NCBI RefSeq assembly: GCF_900167075.1 | Contig: NZ_FUWH01000002.1 | Coordinates: forward strand, 277,005-341,004 | DNA from: Sediminibacterium ginsengisoli | Lineage (GTDB): Bacteria > Bacteroidota > Bacteroidia > Chitinophagales > Chitinophagaceae | Length of the DNA: 64,000 bases | Direction: 5' to 3' | Shown: positions 1-8,403 of the stretch, piece by piece | How the letters are laid out: each line of letters begins with the position of its first letter | How positions within the stretch are numbered: position 1 is the stretch's first letter | Position numbers and translations under genes: made by a program | Notes under the pieces: generated by a model | Databases searched by the model: none | What the model was told of the DNA's origin: nothing | Seen by the model: the letters and a program-made list of their open reading frames with translations, nothing else

Positions 1-836
1 CCGTCGGGTGAAAGATGTATGTCGGCACTTCCTGGCTGACCTTTAAAATCATCCGGGTGGGTGGCGATGGTTTGCTGTTTGATCAGCCCGCCATGTATAT
101 CTGCATATACCGTTACCGTACCGCTCAGTTCGGATATCAGGTAGACAAAACTTTTACGGGGATGAAATGCAATATGCCTCGGCCCGCTTCCTGCTTCAAC
201 AGCTGTGCTTGATATCCGTTTCAGCGGCTCTTCCCTGTTTTCGTCAAAATGATACCTCGCTATGATATCCATTCCGAGATCAGCGGCCAGTATGTATCGC
301 TGATCGGGTGTGATAAACGTTGAATGAACATGTGCTTTGTCCTGCCTTTTCTGATTGATACTGCTTCCCTGGTGCTGGATGAGCTGCGTGTAAGGCTGCA
401 GGCTGCCGTTTTTGTTCAGGCGAAAAGCAGAAAGATTACCGCCGCTGTAATTGGCAGCAAACAGCCATTTGCCTTTTTTGTCGGTTGTTACAAAGCAGGG
501 GTCATCTCCGCCACTCGGTTGTGTATTGAGTAATGTCAGCGAACCATCCGATTTGCTGAACGAAAAAGCACTTACCCGGCCCGGCTTATCCCGCCCTGTT
601 TCATTAACCGAATAGAGATATTTACCGTTGCGCGACAATGTGATATAAGAAGGATTGGTGCAACTGTCCGTATTGCTGATCCATGTTACCGCTCCTGTTT
701 CAGCATCAAATTTATATACATAAATACCTTTGCTTTCGTTTGCATTCGTATAAGTGCCGGCAAAAAGATAATACTGCTGTGCATTTGCCTGAAAGGTCAA
801 TAGCACACAGGTGATAAGGAAAGCGGAAAAACGCAT
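1..836 (-). CDS. 6-phosphogluconolactonase-like (lactonase, 7-bladed beta-propeller) protein, 3' end cut off
   Basis: The gene runs off the left edge; 278 codons are visible from the ATG at 834-836. The product begins with a signal peptide (MRFSAFLITCVLLTFQANAQ, about residues 1-20), so it is exported. It then shows lactonase-family propeller features: YYLFAGTYT at the start of blade 1, NPSYITLSRNGKYLYSVNE, PCFVTTDKKGKWLFAANYSGG, HVHSTFITPDQRYILAADLG and GPRHIAFHPRKSFVYLISEL, ending near SADIHLSPD. The family (PF10282) includes cytosolic 6-phosphogluconolactonases such as YbhE/Pgl. Exported Bacteroidota relatives are common and their substrate is usually unknown, so lactonase activity here is inference. 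About a quarter of a normal 360-380 residue protein is missing. Confidence 0.85.
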   Translation of the reverse strand, partial: MRFSAFLITCVLLTFQANAQQYYLFAGTYTNANESKGIYVYKFDAETGAVTWISNTDSCTNPSYITLSRNGKYLYSVNETGRDKPGRVSAFSFSKSDGSLTLLNTQPSGGDDPCFVTTDKKGKWLFAANYSGGNLSAFRLNKNGSLQPYTQLIQHQGSSINQKRQDKAHVHSTFITPDQRYILAADLGMDIIARYHFDENREEPLKRISSTAVEAGSGPRHIAFHPRKSFVYLISELSGTVTVYADIHGGLIKQQTIATHPDDFKGQPGSADIHLSPD

Positions 837-926
837 AATGCGGGATTTGAGTTGCACTAAGATAAACACTTGCCCTGTTTATCCCTATTATTTTACAAAT
901 CCGGGCACTTTCTCCTTCCCGGATAC

Positions 927-961
927 AAAAAGGCGCAGACAGACATGCTGCCGCGCCTTTT
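927..961 (-). terminator. Intrinsic terminator after the ABC permease gene
   Basis: A 9-bp stem (AAAAGGCGC at 928-936 pairing with GCGCCTTTT at 953-961) is followed on the minus strand by a TTTTT run. It lies 22 bases past the permease stop and before the lactonase gene. The stem is flanked by T/A runs on both sides, so it could work in either direction. Confidence 0.75.
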
Positions 962-982
962 GCATTGATCATTGGCTGAGAT

Positions 983-3355
983 CTATTCGGTTCTGAGATT
1001 TTTAACAGGACTTGCCATGGCTGCTCTTACAGACTGAACACTGACCGTGGCAATGGCAATCAGCAATGCAGCAATACCTGCCGCAGCAAATACCCACCAG
1101 CTGATAGTGATCCGGTAATGGTAAGACTGTAACCATTTATTCATTACCCACCATGCAGCAGGAAACGCAATGATATTTGAAATGAGTACCAGCTGCAGGA
1201 ATTCACGGGAAAGCAGCTTCGTAATACCGGCAGTGCTGGCGCCAAGTATCTTACGGATGCCGATCTCTTTGGTTCTTCTCTCTGCCGTATACGCTGCGAG
1301 ACCAAACAGGCCAAGACAGGAAATGATGACAGCCAGAATCGCAAAAATGCGTGAGAGCTGGCCTACCAGCATTTCGCTTTTGAACACCGCATTGAATTGC
1401 TCATTCACAAAACGATAATCGAACGGATAGGCTGGATTGTGTTTCTTTAAGATGTTTTCTGTTACAGCCAGCATCTTTTTGGTATCTGCGTCTTTTTTGC
1501 TCCGGATATATAGGAAACGTGCAGAAGAAGGATCTGCATAAAAAATAACGGGATCGCTTTTCTGGCCATACATATCACCGTACAGGAAATCCCTGGTTAT
1601 GCCTACAACTGTCAGCTGGCGATACCCGCTTTCTGAATTGTCGGGTTTCCGGATGATCTTTCCCAGCGCGCTTCCCGGCCCCATCAATGCGGCAAATGAG
1701 GCGCTGATGATCACGTTGTTGCTGTCTGCGCCGGTTGATTCAAACGTTCTTCCTTCCTGCATCTGTATGTTTAAGGTCCGGATAAGCTCCGGACTTACAT
1801 AACGGTTGGAGATAAGGATGTCCCGGCCCGGTTCCTTGCCCTGCCATTCGAGACCGGATGTATTGTTACCTACACTGATGGTATTGAAGCTGTTCAGGCC
1901 CGCATTTTCTATATAACCGCTGTTCAGCAGGTCCTGCCTGATGGCGGTAAAGTTTTTGACCATATCGCCATGCACTTCCACAGAGAGCAGATTGTCTTTA
2001 TCGTAACCAAGATCCCTGTTCTTCACATGTTGTATCTGCTGGTAAACGATTACTGTGCTGATGATAAAAAGGACTGATAATGAAAACTGCAGTACTACCA
2101 GCCCTTTGCGGATGAATGCCGCACTGCCGCTTTTTATTTTTATCCCTTTGAATACATACACGGGGTTGAAAGAGGATAGATACAGCGCAGGATAACTTCC
2201 GGCCACAAAACCGCATATCACTGCGATCAGCAGCAGCGCGGACAAGTGAGAGGGCTGGGTCAGGTTCATCGAGATTTTCTTTTCAATCATGATATTGAAG
2301 AAAGGAAGCGCAATACTGATCAACAATAACCCTGCCGCTGCTGCAACCACCGCCATAAACAACGCTTCGCCGATGAACTGGAAGATCATGGATCGCTTGC
2401 CAGCACCTAATACTTTCCGCACACCCACTTCGCGCGCTCTTTTTTCGCTCCTTGCAGTTGCCAGGTTCATAAAATTGATACAGGCAATCAGTAAAATGAT
2501 CCATGCCACTACGATAAACAGCCTGATATACTCAATACGGCCCCCTTTTTGTTTGCCATCCTGGAACTCATCGCGCAGACGCCAGTCGCTCATTGCAAAA
2601 AGAAAAGGATCCGCGATGGCTCCTTCTGCCTTACGTGCGATAAAGCCATGCAGTTTTTGCTGGATCGCGGCAAGATTTGCGCCAGGTGCTAATTCTGCAT
2701 AGGTATTGGTGCCATTGCTTCCCCAGTTGTTCAGCCAGTCATTTTTGAGGTAGAAATTCTGATAAGGCGCAAGCCATTCATGCTCCATTGTTGTATTGGC
2801 CGGCCTGTTTTTCATTACAGCAGATACAAGCATTTCCTGATTGTTATCCAGCTTGATCATTTTGCCTGCTGCTGATAAAGGATTACCGAAAAATACAGTT
2901 GCCATTTTCTCGGATATGATCACCGAGTTTAACTGATCCAATGCATGTTTTGCATCGCCGGCTATCAGCTCCGGTGTGAACATGCTCAGATAAGACGGGT
3001 CTACATATGCCCCTCTTTTATACACACTCTTTTCGCCGATGGTGAAAAGGGAATTCATGTTGTTGACGCGGCAGGTATTCACAATGCCGGGGATCTCCGT
3101 CTTTATTGCCTGTGCCAGCGGACCGGGAGATGAGGAGAAGGTACGTGTTAATCCATCGTAAGTCTGGTTGGTTCGGATCGCATACAGCTGATCCTTTTTC
3201 GCATAACTGTTGTCGTAAGTGGTTTCATCTTCCACCCACAAAAAAATAAGCCCGGCACAGGCAATGCCTATGGCCAGGCCAAAAATATTGAGAAAGCTAT
3301 AGGTCTTATTCCTGAAAAGATTCCGGATGGTCGTCTTAAAAAAATGCCTGATCAT
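983..3355 (-). CDS. MacB/FtsX-family ABC transporter permease
   Basis: 790 residues from the ATG at 3353-3355; the frame also opens upstream at a TTG, which I did not choose. The layout is that of long Bacteroidota MacB-like permeases: an N-terminal membrane segment (about 20-40), a large periplasmic domain, three membrane segments around 275-440 containing the FtsX signature RAREVGVRKVLGA, a second periplasmic domain, then a C-terminal FtsX domain with RTKEIGIRKILGAS and three more segments. Such permeases use mechanotransmission to drive export or lipoprotein handling rather than classical import. No ATPase gene lies next to it, so its partner must be encoded elsewhere. The substrate cannot be read from the sequence. 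Confidence 0.88.
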   Translation of the reverse strand: MIRHFFKTTIRNLFRNKTYSFLNIFGLAIGIACAGLIFLWVEDETTYDNSYAKKDQLYAIRTNQTYDGLTRTFSSSPGPLAQAIKTEIPGIVNTCRVNNMNSLFTIGEKSVYKRGAYVDPSYLSMFTPELIAGDAKHALDQLNSVIISEKMATVFFGNPLSAAGKMIKLDNNQEMLVSAVMKNRPANTTMEHEWLAPYQNFYLKNDWLNNWGSNGTNTYAELAPGANLAAIQQKLHGFIARKAEGAIADPFLFAMSDWRLRDEFQDGKQKGGRIEYIRLFIVVAWIILLIACINFMNLATARSEKRAREVGVRKVLGAGKRSMIFQFIGEALFMAVVAAAAGLLLISIALPFFNIMIEKKISMNLTQPSHLSALLLIAVICGFVAGSYPALYLSSFNPVYVFKGIKIKSGSAAFIRKGLVVLQFSLSVLFIISTVIVYQQIQHVKNRDLGYDKDNLLSVEVHGDMVKNFTAIRQDLLNSGYIENAGLNSFNTISVGNNTSGLEWQGKEPGRDILISNRYVSPELIRTLNIQMQEGRTFESTGADSNNVIISASFAALMGPGSALGKIIRKPDNSESGYRQLTVVGITRDFLYGDMYGQKSDPVIFYADPSSARFLYIRSKKDADTKKMLAVTENILKKHNPAYPFDYRFVNEQFNAVFKSEMLVGQLSRIFAILAVIISCLGLFGLAAYTAERRTKEIGIRKILGASTAGITKLLSREFLQLVLISNIIAFPAAWWVMNKWLQSYHYRITISWWVFAAAGIAALLIAIATVSVQSVRAAMASPVKNLRTE

Positions 3356-3484
3356 GAAGCTGGTTTTGTAAGACGTAGCCAAAGAATATGCCGTATTCTT
3401 ATGTATTGAAAATCATGCTGTTACAGGTCATAAAGGTAAATGTACTGTCCGCTTTTGATACGCATATTGTCCGGTTATGCATGA

Positions 3485-3955
3485 TTACTTCAGGTAACTC
3501 CTGACAAACCAGGCCCATTTCTCATGCTTTTCCATCAGTCCGGTGAGAAAATCTGCATTGCCGAGGTCCTTGTATTTGTCGCTGAAAGTGTTGATGTCAT
3601 TCCTGAGGTTACGCACCAGTGTTTCATGATCCGACAACAGGTTCTGTAATTGTTTTTTCTGGTTATTGGTGTATTCCTCTTCAGAAAGCGCGGTTAATTT
3701 CAGGAAATCTTTCAGCCTGCCTTCCGAATAATGTCCCAGCATGCGTACGCGTTCTGCTATCTCGTCGATGAGTTCATCGATACCGCTGTACATGTCTTCA
3801 TAGAACTTATGCATTTCCATGAAATTACTTCCCTCCACATTCCAGTGATAGTTGCGCACTTTGGTGTAGAGCACGTATTCATCCGCAAGGAGCTGGTTAA
3901 GTCTTAAAGCCGATGCCTGCAGGTTTTTCTCTGTTATTCCGATGTTCGTTTTCAT
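3485..3955 (-). CDS. dps: Dps-family DNA-binding ferritin-like protein
   Basis: 156 residues, the usual Dps length. Dps dodecamers oxidise Fe(II) with hydrogen peroxide, store the iron and shield DNA during starvation or oxidative stress. The inter-subunit ferroxidase ligands are present with the family's spacing: His37 (YHWNVEG), His49, Asp64 and Glu68 (DEIAERVRMLG). The N-terminal tail is short with few lysines, so strong DNA binding is not assured. A possible -7 element (TAccTTTA) lies just upstream on the minus strand. It is a single gene between the S9 peptidase terminator and the permease. Confidence 0.95.
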   Translation of the reverse strand: MKTNIGITEKNLQASALRLNQLLADEYVLYTKVRNYHWNVEGSNFMEMHKFYEDMYSGIDELIDEIAERVRMLGHYSEGRLKDFLKLTALSEEEYTNNQKKQLQNLLSDHETLVRNLRNDINTFSDKYKDLGNADFLTGLMEKHEKWAWFVRSYLK

Positions 3956-3977
3956 AAAAAATATTTACGTATAAAGG

Positions 3978-4012
3978 TAAAAAAATAAGGAGTTGCGCCA
4001 GCAACTCCTTAT
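3978..4012 (-). terminator. Intrinsic terminator after the S9 peptidase gene
   Basis: A perfect 12-bp stem (ATAAGGAGTTGC at 3985-3996 with GCAACTCCTTAT at 4001-4012) and a 4-base loop, followed on the minus strand by a run of seven T. It sits 27 bases after the peptidase stop and upstream of dps, insulating the two genes. Confidence 0.85.
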
Positions 4013-4038
4013 CAGGTCAGAAGATGATGTTCATCAGA

Positions 4039-6450
4039 CTATTTGGCATTCTTCACATATTTTTCCAGCCACTGGTATTGCTCCCACAATACATGCAGCA
4101 GGTTTTCCTTACCCCTGTAGCCATGTGCTTCATAAGGAAGGAATACGAAGCGTACGGTTCCGCCGTGCCCTTTGATCGCTGCGAAAAGGCGTTCGCTGTT
4201 GATCGGGTAGGTGCCGGTATTGTCATCGCTGTCTCCATGGATCAGCAGGATCGGTGTTTTGATCCTGTCTGCATAAGTGAACGGGCTCATTTCTGTGTAG
4301 AGTTGCTGTGCCTGCCAGTAAGTACGGTCTTCATTCTGGAAACCGAATGGCGTGAGTGTACGGTTGTAAGCACCACTGCGTGCAATACCTGCTTTGAACA
4401 GGTTGGTGTGCGCAAGCAGGTTTGCCGTCATGAATGCGCCATAACTATGGCCGCCTACACCTACGCGGTTTTTATCGCCCACGCCCATTTCTGAAAGTTT
4501 GTTGATAGCCGCCTGTGCGTTCAGTTTCAGCTGCTCAACAAAATTGTCGTTCGGCTTTTTATCCGGGCTGCTCGCTACGATCGGCATTTCTGCATTATCG
4601 AGCACCGCATAACCCTGCGTTACATAGAAAATGGGTGATCCGGCTGCAATTGTAGTAAAGCGAGACTGGCTTCCGCGAACCTGTGCGGCATCTGCAGCGC
4701 TGTTGAACTCACGTGGGTAAGCCCAGATCAGTACAGGTAATGGTCCGTCTTTATCCTTGTTATAACCTTTTGGCAGGTAAAGATCACCGGTAAGGTCTAC
4801 GCCATCTGCTCTTTTGTATTTGATCTTTTCTTTGGTTACGCCTTCCATTTGCGGGTAAGGATTGGCGAAAGATGTGATCGGCTGATCAGCTACGCGCAAT
4901 ACCAGGTTTTTGATATAATAGTTAGGCACGTCTTTCTGTGATTCCCTGCGGGTAAGCAGTACAAGCTTTTCAGGATCGAGTACATCGGTCACCATTTCAA
5001 AAGTACCTTCAGGACAACGCCATAAAATCTCGCTTTTTTTAGTGTTCAGGTCAAACTTGGCGAGGAATGGAAGATCTCCTTTTGGTGAAGAACCGGTTGT
5101 ATTGTTCATCAGCATTTTGGTGCCGTTATCCGTTGTGAGGATCACGTTTCTGCCGAATTTGTTTTTGGTGCTTACAGGAGATCCCGGGTTGCTGTAGGCA
5201 TCTGTCTGGTTGCGCTCATACAGGGTTTCCAGGCTGTTGGTAGTGCTATTGTAACGGCTGGTGCGGCTCATCTGTTTGGTGCGTGAATTCTCCTGCACCA
5301 GCGCAAGTGTTGCATTGCCCCATGTTGTACCGCCATAACGGAATTTTGTTTTGAACAGTTCTTTCGCTTCTCCGGTGAATGGTGCACTGAGGGCATAAAC
5401 GGCATCATGGAACTCCACATTCTTCCTGATCAGACCGCTGTCCAGCGGATGTGCCCAGGTAATGGTTGCTGGCTCGTCATCGCGCCAGTCGAATCCGCGT
5501 GGTACATTTTGTGTGTTGTCATAACCGGAAGGCGTTCCCTCGCTGGAGGGTAATTCTGCCAGTACCTTCACCAGTTTACCGCTGAGATCGTTGATGGTTA
5601 CGGTAGACGGGAAACCACCTGCAGTTACGAGGTAAGAAAACGGTTTGCGTGTGGTACGCATCATCATATATTTTTTATCTGGCGAGAGGCTGAATGATGA
5701 CAGCAGACCGGCTTTGCCGATATTGGTCTCTACACCATTCTTATTCTGTACCAGCTGTGAAGTGGCATAGAATTCGAACAACTGCTCGTCGTACGGCGAT
5801 TTGATCAGATCCTGGAAAGTTGCGCTTGGCGCCGCTTTACCCAGGTTCTGCTGCACAGTTGGTCCTTTCGGTGTGATCGGACGTTTAGGTGCATTGGTTG
5901 CCGGCTGTGTAGTGGCTTTGTACAGAATGGTGTTATCGTCTACCCATGTATAAGCATTGCCCAGCACTGTATTCAGCGGCTGCTTATTGATCTTTGTTAC
6001 TTTTTGCGTAGCTACATCGATCACATACAGGTCTACCCTGGTTCCGGTTGTATTGGTAAAAGCAATTTTGCTTTCTGAAGGGCTCCAGCTTACTCCTCCC
6101 GCCAGCATATTGGCCGGAAGACCGGTGATCTTCATTTCTTTATTGGTCTTGATATTCTTTAAAACGAAATTGTTGATATAAGTCTGCCTGCTGGGCGAGT
6201 AATTGTTTGGATTCAGGCGCATACCCGCAATACGAAGTTCAGGCTGACCCAGTTCTTCCACCGTAGGATAACTGTTGCGTTCGATCAGCAGCATCCATTC
6301 TGCCTTACTGTCGATGTTCACGCCGGGAGTTGGCCTGGCAAGCAGCAGGTCTGCGATTTCTTTTGGCGGCGACTGGTAACTAACAGCGTCCTGCGCATAA
6401 CTGCCCAGCATGCTGAAGAACAGTAACCCACTGAGAAACATTCTTTTCAT
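4039..6450 (-). CDS. Secreted prolyl-oligopeptidase-family (S9) serine peptidase, glutamyl-endopeptidase-like
   Basis: 803 residues. A signal peptide (about 1-19, ending SYAQ) directs export. Residues of about 90-520 carry propeller-like repeats (SWSPSESKIAFTNT, SLSPDKKYMMMRTT), and the C-terminal third is an alpha/beta hydrolase. The catalytic triad can be placed at Ser669 (GGHSYGAFMTANLLAHT), Asp740 (HGDSDDNTG) and His776 (YEAHGYRG). The arrangement, including NTGTYPINSERLFAAIKGHGG between Asp and His, resembles the S9 subgroup containing plant chloroplast glutamyl endopeptidase. It probably cleaves oligopeptides in the periplasm or outside the cell. Its 5' end is 27 bases from the GH16 stop, so the two secreted hydrolases may share a transcript. 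Exact specificity is inference. Confidence 0.9.
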   Translation of the reverse strand: MKRMFLSGLLFFSMLGSYAQDAVSYQSPPKEIADLLLARPTPGVNIDSKAEWMLLIERNSYPTVEELGQPELRIAGMRLNPNNYSPSRQTYINNFVLKNIKTNKEMKITGLPANMLAGGVSWSPSESKIAFTNTTGTRVDLYVIDVATQKVTKINKQPLNTVLGNAYTWVDDNTILYKATTQPATNAPKRPITPKGPTVQQNLGKAAPSATFQDLIKSPYDEQLFEFYATSQLVQNKNGVETNIGKAGLLSSFSLSPDKKYMMMRTTRKPFSYLVTAGGFPSTVTINDLSGKLVKVLAELPSSEGTPSGYDNTQNVPRGFDWRDDEPATITWAHPLDSGLIRKNVEFHDAVYALSAPFTGEAKELFKTKFRYGGTTWGNATLALVQENSRTKQMSRTSRYNSTTNSLETLYERNQTDAYSNPGSPVSTKNKFGRNVILTTDNGTKMLMNNTTGSSPKGDLPFLAKFDLNTKKSEILWRCPEGTFEMVTDVLDPEKLVLLTRRESQKDVPNYYIKNLVLRVADQPITSFANPYPQMEGVTKEKIKYKRADGVDLTGDLYLPKGYNKDKDGPLPVLIWAYPREFNSAADAAQVRGSQSRFTTIAAGSPIFYVTQGYAVLDNAEMPIVASSPDKKPNDNFVEQLKLNAQAAINKLSEMGVGDKNRVGVGGHSYGAFMTANLLAHTNLFKAGIARSGAYNRTLTPFGFQNEDRTYWQAQQLYTEMSPFTYADRIKTPILLIHGDSDDNTGTYPINSERLFAAIKGHGGTVRFVFLPYEAHGYRGKENLLHVLWEQYQWLEKYVKNAK

Positions 6451-6476
6451 GTTGTTGGTTTTTAGTTGGGGTTTTA

Positions 6477-7253
6477 TTATTGATAAACTCTTACGTAATC
6501 GATTTCCATTTTTTGAGGGAATGCGGTTTCGTCAATGCCTTTCTGTCCGCCCCAGTCGCCACCAACGGCCAGGTTCAGCAAGAGGTGAAAAGGCTTGTCG
6601 AAGGGCCAGGCTTCATTACCTGTATGTTCATTCTGAAAACTGAAATAAGGTTTATTATCGATCAGCATCGTGATCTTTTCCGAATCCCATTCCAGCGAAT
6701 AAACATGAAAGCTGTCACTGAAATCCGGAACGGGTATCGTAGCGGTTTTCTGCGTGCCGATCTTGTGGTAATACTTTTTGCAGTGTACCGATGCATGTAC
6801 GGTTCCAGGGTTATAGCCCACATGCTCCATGATATCTATCTCACCGTCATCGGGCCACTTCAGTTTGGGAACGCTTGCCAGCATCCAGATGGCGGGCCAG
6901 CTGCCTTTGCCGCGCGGCAGTCGCGCTTTTACATCGATCCGGCCATAAGTCCAGTCGCCCTTGCCTTTTGTAACCAGCCTGGCAGACGTATAAGCGTTAT
7001 TGTTTTTCTGCTCTTTTAAAGCTTCAATGATCAATACGCCATTCTCTATACGGGCATTTTTCTTTTCGCGGTAAGTGTAAAACTGGAGTTCGTGGTTTCC
7101 CCAGCCATGGCCGCCGGTATCATAGCTCCATTTGGCAGGATCGGGGAGGCCGTTGGTGTTGAATTCGTCGCTCCAGACCAGTTTTCGCTGCTGTGCGGGC
7201 AATGCCTGCGAGAATGCAGACAAGAAAGCCAGGATGAAGATTAAATATCTCAT
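6477..7253 (-). CDS. Secreted glycoside hydrolase family 16 (endo-beta-1,3-glucanase-like)
   Basis: 258 residues with a signal peptide (about 1-20, ending LPAQ). The mature protein is a single GH16 jelly-roll: LVWSDEFNTNGLPDPAKWSYDTGGHGWGNHELQFYT near the start, WPAIWMLAS, and the catalytic motif DGEIDIMEHVG with nucleophile Glu138, Asp140 and acid/base Glu143. The ExDxxE spacing with the extra residue is that of laminarinase-type GH16 enzymes, which cut beta-1,3 or mixed-linked glucans by a retaining mechanism. There is no carbohydrate-binding module. Transcription runs away from the his operon and continues towards the S9 peptidase 26 bases downstream. Confidence 0.93.
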   Translation of the reverse strand: MRYLIFILAFLSAFSQALPAQQRKLVWSDEFNTNGLPDPAKWSYDTGGHGWGNHELQFYTYREKKNARIENGVLIIEALKEQKNNNAYTSARLVTKGKGDWTYGRIDVKARLPRGKGSWPAIWMLASVPKLKWPDDGEIDIMEHVGYNPGTVHASVHCKKYYHKIGTQKTATIPVPDFSDSFHVYSLEWDSEKITMLIDNKPYFSFQNEHTGNEAWPFDKPFHLLLNLAVGGDWGGQKGIDETAFPQKMEIDYVRVYQ

Positions 7254-7332
7254 GAGCAGTTTTTAGATAGGGGAAGATAATTATAAAATAATGTTATCGT
7301 TCAAATAGTGTGATAAACGGGTAAGAAAAAAG

Positions 7333-7363
7333 TTTGTCCGTATGAGCTGATGACTTACTTTTG
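7333..7363 (+). promoter_or_regulatory. Promoter of the his operon (Bacteroidota -33/-7 type)
   Basis: TTTG at 7333-7336, 19 bases of spacer, and TACTTTTG at 7356-7363 match the Bacteroidota primary sigma consensus TTTG-N19-TAnnTTTG exactly. The leader-peptide ATG lies only 10 bases after the -7 element, so the predicted transcript has a 5' untranslated part of only a few bases. Confidence 0.8.
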
Positions 7364-7373
7364 TGCTTCAAGT

Positions 7374-7424
7374 ATGCAACAATTCGCACATATCCACCAT
7401 CATCATTACTTACCGAACAGGTAG
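7374..7424 (+). CDS. Histidine operon leader peptide (16 residues, five His)
   Basis: ATG at 7374 opens a 17-codon frame ending in TAG at 7422-7424. The peptide is MQQFAHIHHHHYLPNR, with His codons at 7389-7391 and 7395-7406. It matches the logic of enterobacterial his leader peptides: a run of regulatory codons just before mutually exclusive RNA hairpins, upstream of hisG. It has no enzymatic role. Ribosome stalling at the His codons when charged His-tRNA is scarce is the inferred sensor. Confidence 0.88.
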   Translation: MQQFAHIHHHHYLPNR

Positions 7425-7490
7425 GCTGACGGTGTTTTGTGCTGACATTAATAAAACATTAAAGGCTTACCGGAAGGTGGGCCTTTTTTT
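7409..7490 (+). promoter_or_regulatory. his attenuator: alternative hairpins ending in an intrinsic terminator
   Basis: Four segments can be paired. Segment 1 (CTTACC, 7409-7414) pairs with segment 2 (GGTAGG, 7420-7425). Segment 2 (GGTAGGC, 7420-7426) can instead pair over 7 bp with segment 3 (GCTTACC, 7465-7471), giving the antiterminator. Segment 3 as AAAGGCTTACC (7461-7471) pairs over 11 bp with 7476-7486 around a GGAA loop (GNRA type), followed by seven T: the terminator. A ribosome stalled at the His codons (7389-7406) covers segment 1 and frees segment 2, favouring read-through into hisG at 7537. A ribosome that reaches the stop at 7422-7424 covers segment 2, favouring termination. Confidence 0.87.
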
Positions 7491-7536
7491 ATTGTTTGAT
7501 GTTGCATGCGGCATTTAATCATATTAATTACAGTTT

Positions 7537-8388
7537 ATGCTCAAGTTGGCTATTCAAAAAAGCGGTCGTTTACACGATGATTCCATGCGGTTACTGAAAG
7601 AATGCGGTATTGATATCAGTAATGGTGTCAACAAGCTGAAAGCCGAGGCAACCAATTTTCCGCTGGAGCTTTATTTCCTCAGAGATGATGATATTCCGCA
7701 ATACGTGGAAGACAATGTTGCCGATATCGGTTTTGTAGGCGAGAACGTCGTGTTCGAAAAAGCAAAAAAGAATACCATTGTTGAAAAACTCGGTTTCGGG
7801 AAATGCAGGCTCAGTATTGCCGTTGCACGTAATGAAGAATATACGGGAACGGCTTTCCTGCAAGGGAAAAAGATAGCTACCAGTTACCCGGTGCTGGTAA
7901 AATCCTTCCTGGATAAAAATGGTGTGGAAGCTGAGATCCACGAGATCAGCGGCAGCGTGGAAATAGCGCCGGGAATTGGTCTTGCAGATGCGATCTGCGA
8001 TCTCGTAAGCAGCGGCTCAACACTTTTTATGAATGGCCTGAAAGAAGTGGAAACCATTCTGCAGTCGCAGGCGGTACTGATCCGCAACAATGAACTGCAG
8101 CCTGAGAAAATGAAGCTGCTCGAACGTTTGCTGTTCAGGATCCAGTCTGTAAAAAAAGCCCGCAACAATAAATATATATTGCTGAATGCACCGAATGAAA
8201 AACTGGAAGAGATCATTGGTCTGCTGCCGGGAATGAAAAGTCCTACGGTACTGCCATTGGCAGAACCTGGCTGGAGCAGTGTACACAGTGTACTTAATGA
8301 AAACCAGTTCTGGGATATCATTGAACAGCTGAAAGCGGCGGGTGCCCAGGGAATACTGGTAGTACCGATTGAAAAAATGATCGTTTAA
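7537..8388 (+). CDS. hisG: ATP phosphoribosyltransferase, long form
   Basis: 283 residues; first step of histidine synthesis, joining ATP and PRPP to phosphoribosyl-ATP. The start MLKLAIQKSGRLHDDSMRLLKECGI is typical. The phosphate-binding segment GIGLADAICDLVSSGSTL is present. A C-terminal regulatory extension (about 205-283, including GMKSPTVLPLAEPGWSSVHSVL) marks the long form, which is inhibited directly by histidine and needs no HisZ. It is the first structural gene after the his attenuator and 15 bases ahead of hisD. Confidence 0.97.
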   Translation: MLKLAIQKSGRLHDDSMRLLKECGIDISNGVNKLKAEATNFPLELYFLRDDDIPQYVEDNVADIGFVGENVVFEKAKKNTIVEKLGFGKCRLSIAVARNEEYTGTAFLQGKKIATSYPVLVKSFLDKNGVEAEIHEISGSVEIAPGIGLADAICDLVSSGSTLFMNGLKEVETILQSQAVLIRNNELQPEKMKLLERLLFRIQSVKKARNNKYILLNAPNEKLEEIIGLLPGMKSPTVLPLAEPGWSSVHSVLNENQFWDIIEQLKAAGAQGILVVPIEKMIV

Positions 8389-8403
8389 ATACAAACAGCA
8401 AAC

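Noticed and set aside
2289..2702. 137-codon plus-strand frame opposite the ABC permease
   Set aside because: Complement of the permease membrane-segment codons; no independent support.
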